Origin: JBBKXJ01 sp037969395
Lineage (GTDB): Bacteria; Pseudomonadota; Gammaproteobacteria; Pseudomonadales; JAUIET01
Direction: 5' to 3'
DNA: 64,000 nt
Assembly: GCA_037969395.1 (NCBI GenBank)
Contig: JBBKXJ010000018.1
Location: forward strand, 62,001-126,000
Numbering within the stretch: position 1 is the stretch's first letter; each line of letters begins with the position of its first letter. The notes beneath the pieces are model-generated. The model was not told where the DNA came from. It saw only the letters and a program-made list of their open reading frames with translations, and did not search any database. This document shows positions 54,185 to 62,407 of this stretch, one piece after another. The position numbers were made by a program, and so were the translations under genes.

Positions 54185-54426
54185 GAGGGATTATTCTCGA
54201 CTAATCTTTGTGCCATCTCCCGCGCCGTGTTCATATCGGGCAGCAAATTTAGTGGCACTGAAATGTCAAAATGATCCTCGATTTGTTCAACCAGCTCCAT
54301 CACTTGCAGTGAAGACAGGCCTAACTCAGCGACTAATTTTGTGTCCTCGGTGACAATCGCGCCCTGTTTAGCAAGGGGCTGCAAAATTTTAACAATAAAG
54401 GTTTGGTAGCTTGCAAAATCGGCCAT
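54181..54426 (-). CDS. acyl carrier protein (dedicated to the SPT-like enzyme)
   Basis: An 81-residue acidic four-helix carrier. The phosphopantetheine site is LGLSSLQVMEL, where the usual Asp before the Ser is itself Ser; EDHFDISVP follows in helix III. Its TGA overlaps the SPT start (ATGA), so the two are made together. The Caulobacter ceramide locus likewise pairs spt with a specific ACP and an acyl ligase. A 154-base gap separates it from the divergent ELM1-like gene; a TATACT hexamer lies at 54493-54498. Confidence 0.88.
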   Translation of the reverse strand: MADFASYQTFIVKILQPLAKQGAIVTEDTKLVAELGLSSLQVMELVEQIEDHFDISVPLNLLPDMNTAREMAQRLVENNPS

Positions 54427-54580
54427 GTGATGATGTCAGAAGTAGAAGTGAGCCAGGTTAAGAGAATATTCACGACCCGGCAAAAATCGCCAAGTATACT
54501 GGTACAGCGCCGTTAGCACTACACGACGGCCAAACTACGCTACAAAATAGACTTTCATATGGAATAAATGCGCAACAAAT

Positions 54581-55672
54581 ATGCTCAATAATGGCGAAAA
54601 AAAACAAGTGTGGGTAATTGCCGGCTACCGCGCCGGTGAACATAGTCAGCTTATCGCGCTGGCTGATGCGCTGGGGCTTCCTTACGAGATAAAGAAGCTC
54701 AGCTATCGTAGCCTGGAATTTCGCACTAATGTTTTTCGCGGCAGCGACTTGCGCGGTATCCGTGTGTCGCAGTCCGCGCCCCTGCAACCGCCCTGGCCGG
54801 ACCTGTTGCTTGAAGCCGGTATGCGCAATGAGCCAGTCGGGCGCTGGATTCGTGAGCAGTCAGGCGGGCACACAAAAATCGTACATGTTGGCCGCCCGTG
54901 GGCTGACCCCGAGCGTTTCGACCTGGTGATTACTACGCCGCAATACCGCTTGCCGCAGCGCACCAATGTATTGCAAAACATGATGACCATGCACAGCGTC
55001 AGCGTCATCAATATGAGCACCGCTGCCGAGCAGTGGCAGCAACAGTTTGCCAATCTGCCACAACCCCGTTTCGCCGTTATCGTCGGCGGTCATAGCGGGC
55101 CGTACACTTTTGGCGCCCGTGCCGCTGCGCGTCTGGCGCAGCAGGCAAGTCACCTCGCGCAGGCTCGCGGCGGCTCGTTGCTGCTGACCAGCAGTGCGCG
55201 CACCGCAGCGTCTGCTTTGCAGGCGTTGGATGAGGGCACGGCCGCAGTGCCGCGCCATTTTTATCGCTGGCGCGAGGCTGATGAGCTGAACCCGTATTTA
55301 GCCTACCTGGCACTGGCCGATGAGCTGATCGTTACGGCCGATAGCATTTCCATGCTCACCGAAGCCTGCGCTACGGGCAAACCGGTTTATATGTTTGATT
55401 CGGGAGTGGGGCCGCAGGCGATGCGCCGCGATGCCGCGGCCGTCGCTGGCGCTAATGATTTTAATGTGTCGACGTTTTGCTACCGGGGTTTGATACGCTG
55501 GGGACCGCGCCGACTGAGTCGCGATATCACTCTGGTGCACGACCGCCTGCTGGCGGCTGGCAATGCCGTGTGGTTGGGCGATGAGTTTCCGGCAGCAACA
55601 CCGCCGCCATTGCAGGATATCGAGCGTGCAATAGAGCGCGTAAAGCAGCTACTAGTGTGGTGTAACGAATAA
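54581..55672 (+). CDS. ELM1-family protein (Mito_fiss_Elm1, glycosyltransferase-like)
   Basis: A 363-residue protein of the family named for plant ELM1 but common in bacteria; it looks like a GT-B fold glycosyltransferase. Signs: VWVIAGYRAGEHSQLIALA at the start, VHVGRPWADPERFDLVITT, GGHSGPYTF, and TADSISMLTEACATGKPVY near the C-terminus. Divergent from the ACP-SPT operon, it may act on the same lipid as a sugar or head-group transferase (inference). Its last codons (from CTA GTG TGG) and stop lie inside the left arm of an inverted-repeat element, so its original C-terminus may have been cut or changed. The ribosome-binding site is weak. Confidence 0.78.
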   Translation: MLNNGEKKQVWVIAGYRAGEHSQLIALADALGLPYEIKKLSYRSLEFRTNVFRGSDLRGIRVSQSAPLQPPWPDLLLEAGMRNEPVGRWIREQSGGHTKIVHVGRPWADPERFDLVITTPQYRLPQRTNVLQNMMTMHSVSVINMSTAAEQWQQQFANLPQPRFAVIVGGHSGPYTFGARAAARLAQQASHLAQARGGSLLLTSSARTAASALQALDEGTAAVPRHFYRWREADELNPYLAYLALADELIVTADSISMLTEACATGKPVYMFDSGVGPQAMRRDAAAVAGANDFNVSTFCYRGLIRWGPRRLSRDITLVHDRLLAAGNAVWLGDEFPAATPPPLQDIERAIERVKQLLVWCNE

Positions 55673-55921
55673 AGCGTACATATTAGAAGCTCACAATTTG
55701 TGCTCTGCAAGACGCAGTTCGCCGGGAATGTAGGCCACCTTTCCAAGAACTGCAACGCCGCAGCGCGCAAATTGTGTGTTTCCCTTCGGGCGAGCCGCCA
55801 AGGGGCCATCCGCTGCGTTGCATTCCCTTGACATATGCCCAATATGCCTTCGGAAATGCGCCTTACGGCTGACCCCTTGGCGACTCGCTATATGAACGCT
55901 TTATTCTTTACACCACACTAG
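55652..55921. repeat. MITE-like inverted-repeat element, 270 bp
   Basis: Terminal inverted repeats of 32 bases (55652-55683 and 55890-55921; CTAGTGTGGTGTAA...) match at 30 positions. Inside, a GCGAGCCGCCAAGGGG arm pairs with CCCCTTGGCGACTCGC about 100 bases later, one mismatch. There is no transposase. Size is close to that of the element at 14487, and both left ends read ACTAGTG, but the rest differs. The left arm carries the end of the ELM1-like gene. The gap from here to 56015 holds nothing else recognisable. Confidence 0.72.
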
Positions 55922-56015
55922 CAGAAGGAAGGGGTGGCTTGTTGCTTTAAACCAATTTTAATGCGGGCTTATTAGTTACCAAACAACACTTTTCCTGTTT
56001 TGCGCGGCACTGCCG

Positions 56016-56840
56016 CTACTCCTCGCCAACAAGATTTTTGATAATGTAACCGCCGGATTTTTCGTCGAGCTTTAGCGTCAGCAGCTCGCGGGCCTGTGCC
56101 TCCTCGAGAAGTTGGCCGAAGGTGCGGAAGCCGTGATATGTTTCGTTGAAACCGGGTTTGCGTCGCTTCAGCGTTTGTTTCACCATCGAGCCCCACACTT
56201 TTTCCTGCTCGCCGCGTTCCTTCAGTAAGGCTTCCACCGTTTCGACCACCAGGTCCAGCGCTTCCTGTTGTTTGTCGTCCTCAACTTTGGCTTTACTTTT
56301 ACCGTTGGGCTTTTTTGTCGTACTTGCCGGCGCCTTGCGGCGTTTGCGTTTGGGTTTTTCCGACTCTCGCACCAGATCGTCGTAAAATATAAATTCGTCG
56401 CAGTTGGCGATTAGCAGGTCTGATGTAGAGTTTTTCACGCCAACGCCAATCACCGCCTTATTGTTCTCGCGTAATTTACTAACCAGCGGTGAAAAGTCCG
56501 AGTCGCCACTGATGACAACGAAGGTGTCAACGTGTGCTTTGGTGTAGCAGAGGTCAAGCGCGTCGACCACCATGCGGATATCGGCAGAATTTTTACCCGA
56601 TTGGCGCACATGTGGAATCTCTATGAGTTCAAAGGCCGCTTCGTGCATATCGGCTTTAAACTCCTTGTAGCGCTCCCAATCGCAGTAGGCTTTCTTGACC
56701 ACTATGCTGCCCTTCAGCAGCAGGCGCTCCAGTACTTTTTGTATATCGAAGGCTGCATAGTTGGCATCGCGCACGCCCAGCGCTACGTTTTCAAAATCGC
56801 AGAACAGCGCCATATTGCGAGTTTCAATTTTATCGTTCAT
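56016..56840 (-). CDS. NYN-domain ribonuclease-like protein with C-terminal OST-HTH/LOTUS domain
   Basis: A 274-residue protein. Residues about 10-155 form a NYN (PIN-like) domain with the acidic metal site: FCDFENV, SADIRMVVDALDL and SGDSDFSPLV. A Lys-rich linker (KPKRKRRKAPASTTKKP) follows, then a winged-helix OST-HTH/LOTUS-type domain (about 195-270, VKQTLKRRKPGFNETYHGF, FGQLLEEA). The architecture suggests an RNA-binding nuclease; targets are unknown. AAGGAC lies before the ATG. It is divergent from the histidine kinase. Confidence 0.85.
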   Translation of the reverse strand: MNDKIETRNMALFCDFENVALGVRDANYAAFDIQKVLERLLLKGSIVVKKAYCDWERYKEFKADMHEAAFELIEIPHVRQSGKNSADIRMVVDALDLCYTKAHVDTFVVISGDSDFSPLVSKLRENNKAVIGVGVKNSTSDLLIANCDEFIFYDDLVRESEKPKRKRRKAPASTTKKPNGKSKAKVEDDKQQEALDLVVETVEALLKERGEQEKVWGSMVKQTLKRRKPGFNETYHGFRTFGQLLEEAQARELLTLKLDEKSGGYIIKNLVGEE

Positions 56841-57064
56841 GTTTGTCCTTAAGATTTAGTCTGGCCAAGTGCCGCGACATTATATAGCGGTGCTCGCCCA
56901 ACTGCGCTGCTAGTGTAAGCAAAGTGCAATATCCCGGGTCGCGCCTCAGCGCATTCGTTGTGCCTGTAATCGGGCCGGAAACGACACGCAATCCCGTGTA
57001 GACTATTGCTGCATGTGCGTTATGCGTATCTTCCGTTAACCGTCTACATTAACAGCGCTGCAGT

Positions 57065-59524
57065 ATGGCACTATCATCACCACAAACAAACAGCGTACCC
57101 AGACCGTGGCTGCCGTTGCTACTCGCCGTGGTGCTTACACTGCTTACTGTAGCCGCCTGGTATGCGCTAAACCAACAGCAGCACAGACAGTTACAGCAAG
57201 TTGTTGATGAGCAAGTTAACACTGTAAGAAGTCTGATCAAGCACGACCTCGACAATCGCGCGCGAGCGCTTGAGCGGCTGGCATTGCGCTGGGTGGTGGC
57301 AGGCGGTACGCCGCGGCCGATATGGGAGGCCGATGTAGCGAGCTTCCTTTTTGACCAACCGGGTTTTCAGGCAATACAGTGGGCTGACTCGGCGCTTATC
57401 ATTCGATGGGCATTGCCGTTAGAAGGTAATGAACCAGCGCAAAACCTCGATATAAGCAATCAACCCGGCGACGCACCGGCGATGGCGCGCGACAGCCAGC
57501 GTACAGTATTTTCCAGTCCGTTTGATCTCGTCCAGGGCGGCAAAGGTACAGCGATTTACATACCTATCGTGCAAGGCGACCAGTTTGATGGACTGTTCAT
57601 TGGCTTGCTGCGCCTGCAGCAATGGCTGAGCATCGTCGTTGCGCCGATTCCCGAAACAGAGTATTCGTTCACCGTGAGTGTAGCCGGTAAAGAGATTTAC
57701 CAACGCTCGAAACAGGCACTACCCGCCAACGAAAAGTGGCTGCGCAAGGCACACTTCGACCTGTATGGTGTGCCGTGGAGCGTGCAGCTTTGGCCCACTT
57801 TGCAGCGTGTTTCACTGTATGGCCCCGGCGTCGTTAATTTAATGCTGGCTACCGGTTTGCTATTAAGTGGTTTGATCGCCTACGCCACGCACCTGGCGCA
57901 AACTGCGCGTTTCCGGGCACGGCAACTGCAGGACGAAATTGCAGCACATCGGCAGTCAGACGACGCGCTGCGACGCAATCATGAGGTGCTCGAGCAACGT
58001 GTGCAAGAGCGCACGGCCGAACTTACCGCCTATCTCGAATCGGCACCCGACGCATTGCTGATTGTCGATCAAGCCGGCGCCGTGCAGCTGGCAAACGCGC
58101 AGGCCGCAACGCTGTTCGGCTATGAGCAGGCAGCATTGGAGACTATGGTAATTGAACAGCTGCTGCCGCCGCGCTTTCGAGACCGCCATGTGGGGCAACG
58201 TGCAGGTTTTTTTGCGAGGGCCGAGGTACGCCCAATGGGGTCGACGCTGGAGCTGTTCGCACTGACTAAAGACGGACGCGAACTGCCTATTGAAGTCAGC
58301 CTTAGCCCGATAAAAACTGAAACAGCGCAACTGGTTTGTGCGGCGCTGCGAGATGTTAGTGAGCGCAAACAAACCGACGCCAAATTGCTGGCTGCAACCC
58401 AGCAGCTGCAGCGAGCGAAGGAAGAGGCCGAACGTGCCACTGCGGCCAAGTCGCGCTTTCTGGCAACGGCCAGTCACGACCTGCGTCAGCCTCTGCAATC
58501 GTTGAATTTGCTTAACAGCGCCCTCTGCAAAAGCGTGGAAGATCCCAAAACGCAACAGATGCTGCACATGCAGAGGGAGTCTCTGGCCGGGATGCGCAGT
58601 CTTCTCAACTCGTTGCTCGATATTAGCCGGCTGGACGCCGGCGGCGTGGTGGCAAAATTTGGTCCGGTAGCGTTGCAGCCAGTGTTTGCGCGCATGCAGG
58701 CAGACTTTGAGCAACAGGCAGTCAGGAAGGGGCTGAAACTCAATATACAACCCACCGAGCACAACGTGCATGCTGACCCGGATCTGTTGGCGCAAATGCT
58801 GATGAACCTGGTCGCTAATGCCATCCGTTATACCAACAACGGTAGCGTGACATTGCGTAGCGTAGCGCACGGAGACCAGCGTAGCATTGAAGTAATAGAC
58901 ACCGGTATAGGCATTGCGCGCGACCAGCTGCAGCATATATTTGATGAGTTTCATCAGATCGGCCGCGACCGCCAGCAGCGCGATGAGGGTTTGGGCCTTG
59001 GTCTCTCCATCGTGCAGCGCATTGCCACGCTGCTGAACACCGACATTGACGTCACGTCTGAACAGCATAAGGGGTCGATCTTTGCTTTCACGCTACACAA
59101 AAGCGACTTGCCGGCAAACAAGCCGGTAGCGACCGGCATCGCCGCGCAGTCAACGACGCAAGCAATTGTGTTATTGGTCGACGACGACCCGGGGGTGCTG
59201 GAGTCGTCGCAACTGCTGTTGGAAATAGAAGGTTTCAATGTGATCGCCGCCGCGTCAGCGGCGGCGGCGTATGCGCTGATCGAGCAACTCGCCACGGCGC
59301 CGGCAATTGTAGTGACCGACTATCATCTCGGTGGCTCTGAAACCGGCATCGACATGGTGCGCCGCATTCGCCGCCAGGCTGGCCGCTGCGTGCCTGCCAT
59401 TCTGGTTACCGGTGACACTTCACCTGCAGTCAATAATACTATGATCGACAACATGCATTTATTGAACAAACCGATCAAGCCAGATCAGTTGCTGGAGTTG
59501 ATGCGGCAACTGCTCAGTGCATAA
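57065..59524 (+). CDS. hybrid sensor histidine kinase (PAS, HisKA, HATPase, receiver)
   Basis: An 819-residue membrane sensor. Two membrane helices (about 15-35 and 255-275) bound a periplasmic sensing region. A coiled coil and a PAS domain (about 325-440) come next. The His box is ATASHDLRQPLQSL, and ATPase motifs are NLVANAIRYTNNG, DTGIGIARDQ and GLGLGLSIVQRI. A C-terminal receiver has VLLVDDDPG, the phospho-Asp in VVTDYHLGG, and LNKPIKP. No response regulator gene is adjacent, so it is an orphan hybrid kinase. The signal is unknown. Confidence 0.9.
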   Translation: MALSSPQTNSVPRPWLPLLLAVVLTLLTVAAWYALNQQQHRQLQQVVDEQVNTVRSLIKHDLDNRARALERLALRWVVAGGTPRPIWEADVASFLFDQPGFQAIQWADSALIIRWALPLEGNEPAQNLDISNQPGDAPAMARDSQRTVFSSPFDLVQGGKGTAIYIPIVQGDQFDGLFIGLLRLQQWLSIVVAPIPETEYSFTVSVAGKEIYQRSKQALPANEKWLRKAHFDLYGVPWSVQLWPTLQRVSLYGPGVVNLMLATGLLLSGLIAYATHLAQTARFRARQLQDEIAAHRQSDDALRRNHEVLEQRVQERTAELTAYLESAPDALLIVDQAGAVQLANAQAATLFGYEQAALETMVIEQLLPPRFRDRHVGQRAGFFARAEVRPMGSTLELFALTKDGRELPIEVSLSPIKTETAQLVCAALRDVSERKQTDAKLLAATQQLQRAKEEAERATAAKSRFLATASHDLRQPLQSLNLLNSALCKSVEDPKTQQMLHMQRESLAGMRSLLNSLLDISRLDAGGVVAKFGPVALQPVFARMQADFEQQAVRKGLKLNIQPTEHNVHADPDLLAQMLMNLVANAIRYTNNGSVTLRSVAHGDQRSIEVIDTGIGIARDQLQHIFDEFHQIGRDRQQRDEGLGLGLSIVQRIATLLNTDIDVTSEQHKGSIFAFTLHKSDLPANKPVATGIAAQSTTQAIVLLVDDDPGVLESSQLLLEIEGFNVIAAASAAAAYALIEQLATAPAIVVTDYHLGGSETGIDMVRRIRRQAGRCVPAILVTGDTSPAVNNTMIDNMHLLNKPIKPDQLLELMRQLLSA

Positions 59525-59625
59525 CGTTGTATGGTGACACAAGGACTTGCAACACTAGTTGGTTATTCAAAAAAAATCGTTTACCCTACGCAAACGACCA
59601 CCTATCGATAATGAAGGAGCTCTAC

Positions 59626-59883
59626 ATGGCTACGCCAAAGAAAAAAACTACCGCAAAGAAAAAAACTGCGGCGAAAAAGAAAACAACGGCAAGTAATAAC
59701 AATGCCAGTAACTACAAAAAGTCTTACAACGATGCGGTAGCGGAAGTAAAGCGCGTCTCCAAAGAACAGGAAAAAGTGCTCAAAGCAGCTTTTAAAGAGC
59801 AGGAAAAACTGTTGAAGAAATTGTTCGCCGATGAGAAAAAATTGCTCAATTCTCTTATCGCCAAGGCGCGCAAAAAAAGCTAG
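59626..59883 (+). CDS. small lysine/alanine-rich histone H1-like protein
   Basis: An 85-residue basic protein. The N-terminal third is an imperfect KKKTTA/KKKTAA repeat, the rest a charged helix with repeated KEQEK units (RVSKEQEKVLKAAFKEQEKL). It resembles the H1-like or AlgP-type tails that bind nucleic acid. AAGGAG at good spacing sets the ATG at 59626. It lies about 100 bases after the kinase gene and ends close to a strong hairpin. Confidence 0.75.
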   Translation: MATPKKKTTAKKKTAAKKKTTASNNNASNYKKSYNDAVAEVKRVSKEQEKVLKAAFKEQEKLLKKLFADEKKLLNSLIAKARKKS

Positions 59884-59891
59884 CATATGGC

Positions 59892-59922
59892 GGGACGCAC
59901 GCCGCGAAAATGCGTGCGTCCC
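59892..59922. terminator. hairpin after the lysine-rich gene
   Basis: GGGACGCACGC and GCGTGCGTCCC are perfect 11-base arms around a nine-base loop, nine bases after the stop codon. There is no U-run, so it may be an intrinsic terminator of low efficiency or a 3'-end stabiliser. Confidence 0.5.
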
Positions 59923-60090
59923 CCACTTCATTAATCGGTGCGTGCTATATACCGCAGCGCCCGAGCATTCAAATTCTCGTTTCCTCTACGTAGTTTCCCA
60001 TAGACATATAAGCGTAATTGCAAATTTCTGCCATCGCGCTGGCGCGATACACTTCTGTTATGCCAGATTAATAATGAAGAGTGTCGCAAT

Positions 60091-60900
60091 ATGTTCAGAC
60101 TATCAGAAGGCGCTGCTAACGCAGTCACTGCAAATTTCTCCAGGGCAGTGCCTATTGATACAGCCAGCCGCACCCGAACTGTGCATTGCGACGCATGCTG
60201 CATGCAGCATCTTTGTCTTGGTAGCGACTCCAAAGCTATAGATGTCGCCGAATTTGAAACGCTGATCGACCATTGTCATCCCATCCCAAAAGAACGCTAT
60301 ATTGCTCGGGAAGGAGATCCGTTTGAGGGCGTGTTTCTGGTGCGCTCGGGGTCGGTTAAAACCTGTCAAACGTTAGCGAATGGCGAAGAGCACATCACAG
60401 GTTTTCACTTCCCTGGTGAAATCTTTGGCCTGGATGGCCTGTCCAGCAACTCGCACATTAACAATGCCATCAGCATGGAGACGACTTCGTTATGCTCGCT
60501 GCCGTTGCAGCGTATGCTTTCAAATCGAAAAACGACATCGACGATAGAGATTCGATTCCTGCTGTTAATCAGTGAACTGCTGAATCGCAAGGACGAGCAT
60601 TCGTCGATGTTGTCAAAAAACAGAGCGCATGAACGACTCGCGGCATTTTTACTCGATTTGTCCTGTCGTTTCGAGCGTCGTCGTCTATCTTCTCTGTGCT
60701 TTTCTCTGCCAATGAGCCGCACCGACGTCAGTCGTTATCTTGGCCTGTCGCTGGAAAGCGTCAGTCGTGCGTTTGCGCTGCTGGAAAAAGACCGTTTAAT
60801 TAAAACCACTGGGCGCGTGCTGGAGATAAAAGATAAATTAGCACTAGCCTCGTTGGCCGGAGTGGCGCAACAGGCGGAGTGCGCAACCGCTACTGCATAG
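60091..60900 (+). CDS. FNR/Anr-type oxygen-sensing transcription regulator
   Basis: A 269-residue CRP/FNR protein. The N-terminal CDACCMQHLC has the Cys-x2-Cys-x5-Cys spacing of FNR, and a fourth Cys occurs in SLCSLPL, so a [4Fe-4S] cluster is expected. The cyclic-nucleotide-like barrel (EGVFLVRSGSVKTCQ, GFHFPGEIFGLDGL) and the helix-turn-helix (SRTDVSRYLGLSLESVSRAF) are clear. FNR proteins lose DNA binding in oxygen. It lies next to nos genes and may control them. GAAGAG precedes the ATG. Confidence 0.9.
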   Translation: MFRLSEGAANAVTANFSRAVPIDTASRTRTVHCDACCMQHLCLGSDSKAIDVAEFETLIDHCHPIPKERYIAREGDPFEGVFLVRSGSVKTCQTLANGEEHITGFHFPGEIFGLDGLSSNSHINNAISMETTSLCSLPLQRMLSNRKTTSTIEIRFLLLISELLNRKDEHSSMLSKNRAHERLAAFLLDLSCRFERRRLSSLCFSLPMSRTDVSRYLGLSLESVSRAFALLEKDRLIKTTGRVLEIKDKLALASLAGVAQQAECATATA

Positions 60901-61017
60901 CGCCGGATTTCATCATCGCGGATGGGCAAAACGACACCTCAAACCTGTATGTCGCCAGACAGCTGCATGATTACCAGGCAGGCAGCATGCGGCATCGAGT
61001 ACCTGAATAAAAATTAG

Positions 61018-61575
61018 CTAGATGTCGTGAGAGGACGTGCGTGGCAGCTGATTCGCGTCTGTTTCGATCGCAGAATTGCCGAGGATATAGTCGTCGGGAA
61101 TTGCTGCCAACTTAACCACTTTGCCACCAAACTTTGATGAAAAACGTTGGGCCGCGCTGTCTTTGGCAAACGGTATGGCTTCCGCTGCGCCCATGCCGCC
61201 GCGCTTGTTACTACCGATCACGTACCAGGCCTGGTCGGCGTTAATCCAGGATTCCAGTTGCTGTTCCGGATGGTCCCAGTCGGCGTCATCCACCGTTGTC
61301 ACAAACAGCGCGGCCACGTTGCCGGGTTCTTCCGGTAATAAAGTAAAGGCGATACCATCGCGTACTGAAGTGAACCAAAGCGGAGTGTCGTTGCCGACGA
61401 GAAATAGCTGACTCTTCGGACCCTGATGCTCACCGATAAGCATACCGCAGAAGTAGCCAAGGTCATCCCGGGCAGGTGTTTGCGCTAGCGGAATGTGTGT
61501 TGGTTGTTTTTGGCCGCAGCCTGCAAGCAAAACGCAGCAGATCAATCCGAACAGTAAACTGCTATGCGTTTTCAT
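61018..61575 (-). CDS. nosL: NosL-family copper-binding lipoprotein
   Basis: A 185-residue lipoprotein: signal peptide with lipobox LLAGC, then YFCGMLIGEHQGPKSQLFL (CxM copper-site region of NosL), and a GGMGAAEAIPFAKDSAAQRF stretch typical of the family. NosL delivers copper for nitrous oxide reductase maturation. I start at the ATG 61575, one base after nosY; the longer frame upstream overlaps nosY without conservation. It is the last gene of the nosDFYL run. Confidence 0.87.
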   Translation of the reverse strand: MKTHSSLLFGLICCVLLAGCGQKQPTHIPLAQTPARDDLGYFCGMLIGEHQGPKSQLFLVGNDTPLWFTSVRDGIAFTLLPEEPGNVAALFVTTVDDADWDHPEQQLESWINADQAWYVIGSNKRGGMGAAEAIPFAKDSAAQRFSSKFGGKVVKLAAIPDDYILGNSAIETDANQLPRTSSHDI

Positions 61576-61576
61576 T

Positions 61577-62407
61577 TTATAACTCGCGCCGTTGGAATAG
61601 TAAAATCGCGATGGCCAGTGGCGCAACAATCCACAGCGCCAGCACGCCCAGCAACGCTGTCGGCGTCGTCATGGCTGTCGATTGGGCAACCGTCGAACTG
61701 GTCGCGAGCAAAGCGGCGGCATCCGCACCTGACAGATTGAATAAGCGGTAAGCATCGGTAGGGTTAAGCAGTACCAAAGCCTCCAGCAGTTCGGGCGTCA
61801 GGTTCTGGCCATTCGCTGACAATAGCAAACCGAGTAACAACAGGTCGTAAATGACAACCATAAACAGCCAGACGCCAATCGCTAAACCGGCGGCGGTAGC
61901 GCGGTCGTTGACCCGCACGCTGAGCAGATACCCAATAGCGACAAACACGGCACCGAGCATAAGCGAACTGCACATCATGCTGACGTACAGCGACCAGTCA
62001 CCGCTGCTGCCTGTCGTGCTGAATAGCAGATACAATCCGGTACTGCCGTAGCCAAGGAAAATAGTGATGGCGAGAATAACGAGATGACCGACAAATTTGC
62101 CTGTTACCACCTGCCAGCGCGCCACCGGATAGGTCAATAGAAGTAGCAACGTGCCGCGCTCGCGTTCACCGACAATGGTGTCGAACGACAGCATTAAGGC
62201 AATCAATGGAATTAGGTAAATGCTCAGGCTGGAAAGGCTAACGGTAGTAATATTTAACGCGCTAGCCTTCGTTTCTCCCATAGGCGCCGAGCCTAGCAGT
62301 GCCAGCGAAAACGCCAGCGTCGCCAGCAGAATAATTGCCGACAACGCCCAGCGATTGCGCAGGCTTTCCTGAAACTCCTCCAGCGCCAGGCTTGCAATCG
62401 CACGCAT
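61577..62407 (-). CDS. nosY: NosY ABC transporter permease
   Basis: A 276-residue permease with about six membrane helices. NosY forms the membrane part of the NosFY transporter that supports NosZ copper-site assembly. GERERGTLLLLLTYPVARWQ, the amphipathic coupling region, is typical. Its start overlaps the nosF stop by one base. Confidence 0.9.
   Translation of the reverse strand: MRAIASLALEEFQESLRNRWALSAIILLATLAFSLALLGSAPMGETKASALNITTVSLSSLSIYLIPLIALMLSFDTIVGERERGTLLLLLTYPVARWQVVTGKFVGHLVILAITIFLGYGSTGLYLLFSTTGSSGDWSLYVSMMCSSLMLGAVFVAIGYLLSVRVNDRATAAGLAIGVWLFMVVIYDLLLLGLLLSANGQNLTPELLEALVLLNPTDAYRLFNLSGADAAALLATSSTVAQSTAMTTPTALLGVLALWIVAPLAIAILLFQRREL

Noticed and set aside
43860..54426. 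Aryl polyene or flexirubin-type pigment cluster
   Set aside because: Acyltransferases and an ACP are present, but there is no ketosynthase, dehydratase or ammonia-lyase; the SPT-type enzyme points to a sphingoid-like lipid.
57956..59068. A 370-codon minus-strand open frame inside the histidine kinase
   Set aside because: Opposite strand to clear HisKA and HATPase motifs; composition is that of a reverse-frame artefact.
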